Source: Tenacibaculum finnmarkense
GTDB lineage: Bacteria > Bacteroidota > Bacteroidia > Flavobacteriales > Flavobacteriaceae
Direction of reading: 5' to 3'
NCBI RefSeq assembly: GCF_900239185.1
Contig: NZ_OENA01000038.1
Coordinates: 186,001-250,000, forward strand
DNA length: 64,000 bases
The notes below the pieces were generated by a model. The model ran no database searches and was not told where the DNA came from. It saw nothing but the letters and a program-made list of their open reading frames with translations. Below, piece by piece: positions 33,534-40,493 of the stretch (the stretch's first letter is position 1; each line of letters begins with the position of its first letter). Position numbers and translations under genes: made by a program.

Positions 33534-34292
33534 ATGGAACATTTAGAATTATTTTTCAAGTCGATATTTATTGATAATATGGTATTTGCTACATTCTTAG
33601 GAATGTGTTCTTACCTAGCAGTATCTAAAAAAGTAGCAACAGCCGTAGGTTTAGGAGCTGCCGTTATTTTTGTACTTGCTGTAACAGTACCTGTCAACTG
33701 GTTATTAGATCAATATTTATTACAGCCAGGAGCATTGTCATGGTTAGGAGATGAATATGAAGGTTACGATTTAAGTTTCTTATCATTTATTATGTTTATT
33801 GCAACAATTGCAACCATGGTACAATTGGTAGAAATTATTGTTGAAAAATTTGCCCCAGCATTGTATAATTCATTAGGTATTTTCTTACCATTAATTGCCG
33901 TTAACTGTGCAATTTTAGGAGGGTCTTTATTTATGCAATCTCGTGAAATTCCAACATTAGGTTTATCTTTAACCTATGGAATTGGTTCAGGAATCGGATG
34001 GTTTTTAGCAATTTTAGCAATTGCAGCTATTCGTGAAAAAATCAGATATTCAAGCGTTCCTGCGCCATTAAGAGGTTTAGGAATTACTTTTATTATCACT
34101 GGATTAATGGCAATCGGGTTTATGAGTTTTGGAGGTATGTTAACAGGAGGTGACGAAGAGGTTAAAACTCTAGAAGCTCCTGAAGCAGCAGTTGTTACTA
34201 CAACAGTAACCGAAAACAACGTAGCAAAGGTAGAAAAGGTAAAAGAGGAAGCTGAGAAATTAGCTGATAACACTAAAAAAATTATAGAATAA
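33534..34292 (+). CDS. nqrE: Na+-translocating NADH-quinone reductase subunit E
   Basis: A 252-residue membrane subunit, homologous to NqrD, with six membrane segments. It has the iron-centre cysteine motifs [11 protein letters not shown] (about 20-30) and [12 protein letters not shown] (about 120-131). The common family length is about 200 residues. This protein carries a C-terminal extension from about residue 207 ([13 protein letters not shown], then a Lys/Glu-rich helical tail). Its stop overlaps the nqrF start by one base. Confidence 0.95.
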   Translation: MEHLELFFKSIFIDNMVFATFLGMCSYLAVSKKVATAVGLGAAVIFVLAVTVPVNWLLDQYLLQPGALSWLGDEYEGYDLSFLSFIMFIATIATMVQLVEIIVEKFAPALYNSLGIFLPLIAVNCAILGGSLFMQSREIPTLGLSLTYGIGSGIGWFLAILAIAAIREKIRYSSVPAPLRGLGITFIITGLMAIGFMSFGGMLTGGDEEVKTLEAPEAAVVTTTVTENNVAKVEKVKEEAEKLADNTKKIIE

Positions 34293-35605
34293 TGGTATTT
34301 TTAGAAGTAAGTACAGGAGGTACGGTAGCTGTAACGGTTATATCATTTTTAATAATTCTATTAATTTTAGTAGGGTTGTTATTATTTGTAAAGCAAAAAT
34401 TAGCACCATCAGGACCCGTAAAAATTACCATTAATGGTGATAAAGTAATTGAAGTAGCTTCAGGAGGTACCTTATTATCTACTTTAGGTAACGAGAAAAT
34501 TTTCTTGCCATCAGCTTGTGGTGGTGGTGGATCTTGTGTACAATGTGAGTGTCACGTAAATTCTGGTGGAGGTGAAGCTTTACCAACAGAAACACCTCAC
34601 TTTACACGTAAAGAATTAGCACACGGAGTTCGTTTATCTTGTCAGGTTAAAGTAAAACAAGATATGGATATTTCTATTCCTGAAGAAATTTTTGGAATTA
34701 AGAAATGGGATGCAGTTGTTGTAAGAAATTACAACGTAGCTACTTTTATTAAAGAATTTGTAGTTGAAATTCCAGAAGATATGGGCTACAAAGCAGGTGG
34801 ATATATTCAAATTGAAATACCAGCTTGTGAGGTAAACTATTCAGAGATGGATGTTACAGCGCATCCAGAAGAACACGACAGACCAGACAAGTTCGAAGCA
34901 GATTGGGATAAGTTTGGTTTAAGACCATTGGTAATGAAAAATACAGAAACTGTAGAAAGAGCATATTCTATGGCTTCTTATCCTGCCGAAGGAAGAGAAA
35001 TTATGTTAAATGTACGTATTGCAACACCTCCTTTTGATAGAGTGAAAGGTGGATGGATGGATGTAAATCCTGGAGTTGCTTCTTCATACATTTTCAACTT
35101 AAAGAAAGGAGATAAATGTGTAATCTCAGGACCTTATGGTGAATTCTTTATCAACGAATCAGAAGCAGAAATGTTATATGTTGGTGGTGGAGCAGGTATG
35201 GCGCCAATGCGTTCTCACTTATATCACTTATTTAGAACATTAAAAACTGGAAGAAAAGTAACGTATTGGTATGGTGGTCGTTCAAAAGCGGAATTGTTTT
35301 ATGTAGAACACTTTAGAGCTTTAGAAAGAGATTTCCCTAACTTTAAATTCTTTATTGCTTTATCTGATCCAACAGAAGCGGATAACTGGAAAGTTAAAAC
35401 TGATGTAAATGATGAAGCTGGAGATGGGTTTACAGGATTTATTCACCAGGTAGTAATCAATGAGCATTTAGCGAAACATGAAGCACCAGAAGACTTAGAA
35501 TTATATTTCTGTGGTCCACCATTAATGAACAACGCTGTTCAGAAAATGGGAGAAGATTTTGGTCTTGCTGACGAGAATATCCGATTTGATGATTTTGGAG
35601 GATAA
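34292..35605 (+). CDS. nqrF: Na+-translocating NADH-quinone reductase subunit F
   Basis: A 437-residue electron-entry subunit. In order: an N-terminal membrane helix, a 2Fe-2S ferredoxin domain with cysteines in LPSACGGGGSCVQCECHV (about 70-87) and a further Cys in VRLSCQVK, then a ferredoxin-NADP reductase-like module. That module has FAD motif RAYSMASYP, NADH-binding GGGAGMAPMRSH, and LYFCGPPLMNNAV near the end. It oxidises NADH on the cytoplasmic side and passes electrons through FAD and 2Fe-2S to the membrane cofactors. It is the last gene of the operon. Confidence 0.96.
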   Translation: MVFLEVSTGGTVAVTVISFLIILLILVGLLLFVKQKLAPSGPVKITINGDKVIEVASGGTLLSTLGNEKIFLPSACGGGGSCVQCECHVNSGGGEALPTETPHFTRKELAHGVRLSCQVKVKQDMDISIPEEIFGIKKWDAVVVRNYNVATFIKEFVVEIPEDMGYKAGGYIQIEIPACEVNYSEMDVTAHPEEHDRPDKFEADWDKFGLRPLVMKNTETVERAYSMASYPAEGREIMLNVRIATPPFDRVKGGWMDVNPGVASSYIFNLKKGDKCVISGPYGEFFINESEAEMLYVGGGAGMAPMRSHLYHLFRTLKTGRKVTYWYGGRSKAELFYVEHFRALERDFPNFKFFIALSDPTEADNWKVKTDVNDEAGDGFTGFIHQVVINEHLAKHEAPEDLELYFCGPPLMNNAVQKMGEDFGLADENIRFDDFGG

Positions 35606-35639
35606 ATCTTTATCAACTAAAAAAAATCAAAAATTATAT

Positions 35640-35671
35640 AAAACCGATACATTACTGTATCGGTTTTTTTT
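35640..35671 (+). terminator. Terminator of the nqr operon
   Basis: AAAACCGATAC pairs with GTATCGGTTTT around ATTACT-type loop bases, followed by a run of T, 35 bp after the nqrF stop. Confidence 0.88.
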
Positions 35672-35735
35672 GTGCTTAAAAATACAGGCATTTTATCCAA
35701 AGAAATATATTTATGGTATTTGGGCTTAGAAAACG

Positions 35736-35743
35736 TACCTTTG
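35736..35743 (+). promoter_or_regulatory. Probable -7 box of the second DEAD-box helicase gene
   Basis: TACCTTTGC, 16 bp upstream of the ATG at 35760. Confidence 0.4.
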
Positions 35744-35759
35744 CGGCAAATTACTGTAA

Positions 35760-37115
35760 ATGATTACTTTTCAAGATTTAGATTTATCAAACCCATTACA
35801 AAACGCAATTCAAGAATTAGGTTTTGTAAACCCAACTCCAGTTCAGGAGGAAGCCTTTCCAATTATACGATCAGGTAAAGACGTTGTTGGTATTGCTCAA
35901 ACAGGTACCGGGAAAACCTTTGCCTATATGTTACCGATACTTCGCGACTTGAAGTTTTCAACCCAACAACACCCAAGAGTGCTTGTTGTTGTACCAACGC
36001 GTGAATTAGTGGTGCAGGTAGTTAATGAAATAGAGAAGCTTTCAGAATTTATGACCTTACATACTGTAGGTGTATTTGGAGGGATTCCTTTAAGCAGACA
36101 TAAAGAAGCTGTAGCGCAAGGTGCCGATATTATTGTAGCAACTCCAGGTCGTTTATACGATTTAGCTTTAAGTAATATTTTAAAGTTAAGGTCAATCCAA
36201 AAGTTAGTGATTGATGAAGTTGATGTAATGCTAGATTTAGGATTTAGATTTCAATTATTAAACATTTTTGAATTATTACCTGTTCGTCGTCAGAATATTA
36301 TGTTTTCGGCAACAATGACTCAAGAAGTTGAAGCATTAATTGATGATTTCTTTATCGCTCCTAAAAAGATTTTTATTGCGGTAAGTGGAACACCACTTGA
36401 TAATATTAAGCAAATTAGTTACGATGTACCTAACTTTTATACCAAAGTTAATTTACTAGGTGAATTATTATCAAACAGAAAAGAATATAGTAAAGTATTA
36501 GTTTTTACTCCGAATAAAAGGAATGCCGATCGATTGTTTGAATGTACAAAAGAAGATTTTCCTGGGCAATCGTGTGTAATTCACTCTAACAAAACACAAA
36601 ATTATCGTTTACGTTCTATTGAACAATTCAATAAAGGCGAAAAACGTATTTTAATAGCAACCGATGTTATTGCTCGTGGATTAGATTTATCAGAAGTTAC
36701 CCACGTAATTAACTTTAACACGCCTTATTTTCCTGAAAATTATATGCACAGAATCGGTAGAACGGGGCGTGCAGAAAAAGAAGGAACTTCAATTCTTTTT
36801 TCAACAGAAGCAGAATTACCAGCTAAAGCGAGAATTGAAGAATTGATGAATTATGAAATTCCAATGTTAGAAATTCCTGAAGAAGTTGAAATTTCTAAAG
36901 AATTAACAGAGGAAGAACGTCCGAAAGAAGACGGAGAAAAGAATAAAAACAGAACTTCATTAGAGTATGTTCCTGGTCCTGCTTTTCATGAAAAAAGTGA
37001 AAAGAATAGTAAAACTAATCAAGGTGGTTCTTATCGTAGAGAAATTGCGAAAAAATATAAGAAGCCTAAAACAAAAGGTGATAAGAATTATAACATGCGT
37101 AATAAGAAAAAATAA
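35760..37115 (+). CDS. DEAD/DEAH box RNA helicase with a DEVD Walker B motif
   Basis: A 451-residue superfamily 2 helicase. Q-motif region PTPVQEEAFPI (about 25-35), motif I AQTGTGKTFAYM, TPGRLYDL, motif II VIDEVDVMLD (DEVD instead of DEAD), motif III FSATMT, motif V ATDVIARGLDL and motif VI HRIGRTGRAEK. The C-terminal 70 residues are charged and disordered, rich in Lys, Glu and Asn, and probably bind RNA. It overlaps the next gene by one base. It is paralogous to the helicase at 14547-15785 but clearly diverged. Confidence 0.9.
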   Translation: MITFQDLDLSNPLQNAIQELGFVNPTPVQEEAFPIIRSGKDVVGIAQTGTGKTFAYMLPILRDLKFSTQQHPRVLVVVPTRELVVQVVNEIEKLSEFMTLHTVGVFGGIPLSRHKEAVAQGADIIVATPGRLYDLALSNILKLRSIQKLVIDEVDVMLDLGFRFQLLNIFELLPVRRQNIMFSATMTQEVEALIDDFFIAPKKIFIAVSGTPLDNIKQISYDVPNFYTKVNLLGELLSNRKEYSKVLVFTPNKRNADRLFECTKEDFPGQSCVIHSNKTQNYRLRSIEQFNKGEKRILIATDVIARGLDLSEVTHVINFNTPYFPENYMHRIGRTGRAEKEGTSILFSTEAELPAKARIEELMNYEIPMLEIPEEVEISKELTEEERPKEDGEKNKNRTSLEYVPGPAFHEKSEKNSKTNQGGSYRREIAKKYKKPKTKGDKNYNMRNKKK

Positions 37116-37474
37116 TGCAAGTACTTACTAAACAAGAGCTTCATAATTTAGGGATGAATATTGCTGGTAAAAAGCTTCAGGAAATGGGCTATGAGTTTGT
37201 TGCTATTAATAGCGCATTAAAAAAACATCCTCAGTTTGTATTATATAAAAAAGGTGAACCTACTATTTTTGTGTTGGTAAAAACAACCAATAATATTCAA
37301 ACACCCGAAGATTACGATTTTTTATGGATGGAAACATTTAAACAACATGCCGAAAAAAACAATGCAAAAATTTGGTTTGCAGGCATTGGTATTGCAAATT
37401 CAGAAAGCGTTGAAATGCCTGTTTTTAAAGATCAACCTTATTATGTGGCATTTGAAGATTTTATCAAGATTTAA
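37115..37474 (+). CDS. Small conserved protein of unknown function
   Basis: A 119-residue cytosolic protein starting MQVLTKQELHNLGMNIAGKK. It has an alternating alpha/beta pattern (QFVLYKKGEPTIFVLVKTTN, then KIWFAGIGIANS and QPYYVAFEDF) that resembles a small restriction-endonuclease-like or PD-(D/E)XK-type sandwich, but I see no convincing catalytic triad. I believe relatives are sometimes labelled NqrF in databases; it has no flavin, NADH or Fe-S motif, so that label would be wrong. It is translationally coupled to the helicase gene (ATGA-type overlap), suggesting a related role in RNA or DNA metabolism. Confidence 0.75.
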   Translation: MQVLTKQELHNLGMNIAGKKLQEMGYEFVAINSALKKHPQFVLYKKGEPTIFVLVKTTNNIQTPEDYDFLWMETFKQHAEKNNAKIWFAGIGIANSESVEMPVFKDQPYYVAFEDFIKI

Positions 37475-37516
37475 AACATCTTAAAAAATTTTTATCGCCT
37501 AAAAAATATTTTAAAG

Positions 37517-37549
37517 AACACTCATTTTGTAAAAAGTGAGTGTTTTTTT
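37517..37549 (+). terminator. Terminator after the helicase operon
   Basis: AACACTCATTTT pairs with AAAAGTGAGTGTT-type sequence and is followed by a T run, 43 bp after the stop at 37474. Confidence 0.8.
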
Positions 37550-37572
37550 ATGTTTAAATTTTAAAATTATTT

Positions 37573-37656
37573 GAAGCTATTTCCCGCTTTCCGCACTCGC
37601 TTTTTTTGTTTGAAAAAAACAAAAAAGAGCTCAAACAATTGCTTCAATCGGGGCTA
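37573..37656. repeat. Dispersed repeat, element A copy 3
   Basis: Same ends as the copies at 13569 and 14350: GAAGCTATTTCCCGC, TTTCCGCACTCGC, then a hairpin (GCTTTTTTTGTTT with AAACAAAAAAGAGC), then GAGCTCAAACAATTGC and AATCGGGGCTA. Only the hairpin centre differs. Confidence 0.88.
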
Positions 37657-37694
37657 AGTTTATTTGGTTGTGTTGTTCTTTTTTATTGTTTTTT

Positions 37695-37829
37695 GTCAAT
37701 TCGAGTGATTTTAATGACTAGAAGGAATTAAAATTGTATCGAGAATTTGAATTATTTTATATTGATAAATTTTATACAAAAAAGTTCTCGATATAATTTT
37801 TTTGAAGGAAAAAAATCACTCGAACTGAC
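37695..37829. repeat. Dispersed structured repeat, element B copy 2
   Basis: A 135-bp copy of the element at 12861-12992 in the same orientation. Outer arms GTCAATTCGAGTGATTTT and AATCACTCGAACTGAC and inner arms ATTGTATCGAGAA and TTCTCGATATAAT are preserved, while the loop sequence differs. It starts 38 bp after element A copy 3. Confidence 0.88.
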
Positions 37830-37956
37830 AGGTTGTTTTGTTTTTAAATAGGTAATTCAATCAATTTTTGATTATAATTTTAAAAACATCCGAAGTAGAT
37901 AAAATATTAAAAACGCCATATATTTTAAATATGACAAAGAACAAATGAAAAAAGAG

Positions 37957-37984
37957 TTGTTCAATTGATAAAATTGTATTTTTG
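37957..37984 (+). promoter_or_regulatory. Probable promoter of hflX
   Basis: TTG at 37957-37959, 17-bp spacer, TATTTTTG at 37977-37984. The ATG is 7 bp after the box, so the transcript is probably leaderless or nearly so. Confidence 0.6.
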
Positions 37985-37990
37985 CATCGT

Positions 37991-39202
37991 ATGGAAGAAA
38001 CACGTGAAGAAATAATCGAAAAAGCGGTTTTAATTGGTATTATAACCCAAAAACAAAACGAAAAACAGTCTGATGAATATTTAGATGAGTTGGAGTTTTT
38101 AACCTTAACAGCAGGAGGAGTTGCTGTAAAACGCTTTGTCCAGAAAATGGAAAAACCAAATCCTAAAACTTTTTTAGGAACTGGTAAATTAGAAGAAGTA
38201 AGAATGTATATCGCATCAAAAGGCATCAGTATCGCTATTTTTGATGACGAATTATCGCCTGCGCAATTGCGTAATATTGAAAATGAATTAGGATGTAAAG
38301 TATTAGATAGAACAAATTTAATATTAGATATTTTTGCAGGAAGAGCGCAAACAAGTTCGGCAAAAGCACAAGTAGAATTGGCACAATGTCAATATTTATT
38401 ACCTCGATTAACAAGATTATGGACGCATCTTGATAAGCAAAAAGGGGGTATCGGAATGCGTGGACCTGGTGAAACAGAAATTGAAACTGACCGTCGTATT
38501 ATTAGAGATAAAATTACCTTATTAAAGAAAAAACTTTCTACTATTGACCGTCAAATGGCAGTTCAACGTAAGAATAGAGGTAAAATGGTACGTGTTGCAT
38601 TAGTAGGTTATACCAATGTTGGTAAATCAACTTTAATGAACGTAATTAGTAAAAGTGATGTGTTTGCCGAAAATAAATTATTTGCAACTCTTGACACTAC
38701 TGTAAGAAAGGTTGTAATTAAGAACATTCCTTTTTTAATGACCGATACTGTTGGTTTCATTAGAAAATTGCCAACACAATTAGTAGAATCGTTCAAATCA
38801 ACCTTAGATGAAGTTCGTGAAGCTGATTTGTTATTACATGTAGTGGATATTTGTCATCCAAATTTTGAAGATCATATTGCATCTGTAAATAAAATTTTAG
38901 ATGAAATAGGTGCTTCAAATAAACCTATTTTAATGGTTTTTAATAAAATTGATGCTTATACTCACGAAACTATTGATGAGGATGATTTAATCACCGAAAA
39001 ATCAAAAAATCACTACACTTTAGATGATTGGAAAAACACTTGGATGAATGATTTAGGCGAAGAAAGCCTTTTTATATCGGCATTAAATAAAGACAATTTA
39101 GAAGATTTTAAAGAAAAAGTTTACGAATCGGTTAAAAAAATACATATTGAACGATTTCCTTACAATAACTTCTTATACGAAGACGATTTACCAATAGAAT
39201 AA
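37991..39202 (+). CDS. hflX: GTPase HflX
   Basis: A 403-residue ribosome-associated GTPase. The N-terminal HflX domain includes TAGGVAVKRF, FLGTGKLEEV and ELSPAQLRNIE. The linker KGGIGMRGPGETEIETDRR precedes the G domain with G1 GYTNVGKSTLMN, G3 DTVGFI and G4 NKID. HflX splits or rescues stalled ribosomes under stress. I choose ATG at 37991 (MEETREEI); the frame extends to a TTG at 37982 that falls inside the promoter. A promoter stands directly upstream and there is no partner gene. Confidence 0.94.
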   Translation: MEETREEIIEKAVLIGIITQKQNEKQSDEYLDELEFLTLTAGGVAVKRFVQKMEKPNPKTFLGTGKLEEVRMYIASKGISIAIFDDELSPAQLRNIENELGCKVLDRTNLILDIFAGRAQTSSAKAQVELAQCQYLLPRLTRLWTHLDKQKGGIGMRGPGETEIETDRRIIRDKITLLKKKLSTIDRQMAVQRKNRGKMVRVALVGYTNVGKSTLMNVISKSDVFAENKLFATLDTTVRKVVIKNIPFLMTDTVGFIRKLPTQLVESFKSTLDEVREADLLLHVVDICHPNFEDHIASVNKILDEIGASNKPILMVFNKIDAYTHETIDEDDLITEKSKNHYTLDDWKNTWMNDLGEESLFISALNKDNLEDFKEKVYESVKKIHIERFPYNNFLYEDDLPIE

Positions 39203-39492
39203 ACACATAGCTTAACAATAAAAAGTGCCTAAAAATTTGTTTTTATGTGCTTTTTATTGTATGTTTAGTATCTCTTATAGAGAAAGATATTTTAACCATT
39301 TTATCCCCCCAGAAAATGAAAAATAATAAAAATAGATCACTTGCCCCATCAAAATTCCTTTTTGATAGCACTTTTCAAAGTAAATTAGAACTCCGCTTTT
39401 TCAGTATAAATTTATAAATAAAATAGCTTAATAGCGTTCAATAGTTTTTTTTAACTATCGAATGATTTTTCTTAAAGTTAAAATAAATTGTA

Positions 39493-40179
39493 ATGAAAAA
39501 CAGAATAAACATAACCGTAGCGCTTGTTTTCTTTAGTGTGTTGCAAATTTTTTCTCAAAAAAAATGTGGTACTCAGGAAGAAGTATTCGTAGATCTTAAC
39601 GCCATTAATAAATGTACTGTAGAAACAGCTATCGTAAAAACAAAAGAGTCTAAAACGAAATATATTGTAACCTCAAGTACTCGGTATTTAAAAAAACGAA
39701 GCACCCCAAATGCAGAAGTTCATTTAGCGAGTAATTTAAAAACAAAGACTGTTGTTGAAACTAAAAAACCAACTAAAATAACGGAAAGCTTATTGACAAT
39801 AATAAAAAATGAGGCGGAAAAAGAAAATATATCTTTTGATGCTGTTGATCATATTCCATTATTTGCGTCTTGTGATGAAAATTCACTAGACAAAGTTCAT
39901 TGTTTTAATATGCAAATGGAGCAGCATATTGTTACTAATTTTGAGTATCCGAAGGAAGCTTTAAAAAAAGGAATTGAAGGCGATTTTGAAGTTAGTTTTG
40001 TGATCGATAAAAATGGAAAAGTAAAAGATATTAAAGTGTTAGGAGAAAATGACAATATTATTTTGAAAAAAGAAGCAATGCGAATTGTTTTATTACTTCC
40101 GAAGTTTACACCAGGGAAACAAAAAGGTGCTTTAGTAAGTGTTTTATATAAATTTCCAATGAATTTTACCTTAAATTAA
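39493..40179 (+). CDS. Periplasmic protein with TonB C-terminal domain, cassette copy 1
   Basis: A 228-residue exported protein. The signal peptide ends VLQIFSQ (about residue 22). A short motif with two cysteines follows (KKCGTQEEVFVDLNAINKC). Then comes a basic region, and a TonB C-terminal domain (about 145-228) with YPKEALKKGIEGDFEVSFVI and the terminal FPMNFTLN. TonB C-terminal domains contact the TonB box of receptors. A signal peptide that looks cleavable and the lack of a Pro-rich linker set it apart from classical TonB. The receptor gene follows, 314 bp downstream. Confidence 0.82.
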   Translation: MKNRINITVALVFFSVLQIFSQKKCGTQEEVFVDLNAINKCTVETAIVKTKESKTKYIVTSSTRYLKKRSTPNAEVHLASNLKTKTVVETKKPTKITESLLTIIKNEAEKENISFDAVDHIPLFASCDENSLDKVHCFNMQMEQHIVTNFEYPKEALKKGIEGDFEVSFVIDKNGKVKDIKVLGENDNIILKKEAMRIVLLLPKFTPGKQKGALVSVLYKFPMNFTLN

Positions 40180-40493
40180 TAGTTTATTAACCAGGGGTTA
40201 ACATGGTTTTAGGTTCTTTGATGAATAATATATATTTGCAGGTTTAGTTACGTTTTTTTAGTAATTAGTTGTTTTACAGTTTGATGTGGTTTGTTTTATA
40301 GAGGAAGATTAATATTGTTACTATCTTTTTTGTCAATTAATGCAATATTACGAATTTCCATAAAATAAAGAAGCTAGTAGCGTGGTTTCTAAATTACCTG
40401 AATTTTTTTCTGTAAAATATAGATTTAATTTGCCCTAGAAGAATAACTTTAAAGGCGATAACTACTTTCAAAAAAGAATTTAAACCAATCAAT
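40180..40493 (+). other. Leader region between cassette-1 TonB-like gene and its receptor
   Basis: 314 bp without a gene. It has one -7-like box (TATATTTG at 40231-40238) but no well-spaced -33 TTG, and otherwise AT-rich sequence. The receptor may have its own promoter here with a long 5' leader, unlike cassettes 2 and 3, where the gap is about 30 bp. Confidence 0.5.

Noticed and set aside
35672-35878. Frame of 68 codons after the nqr terminator
   Set aside because: Overlaps the strongly supported DEAD-box helicase start in another frame, and has no family features.
39203-39270. Rho-independent terminator after hflX
   Set aside because: ACAATAAAAAG and CTTTTTATTGT do pair around an inner stem, but the stem is almost all A-T and no T run follows, so I leave it unlisted.
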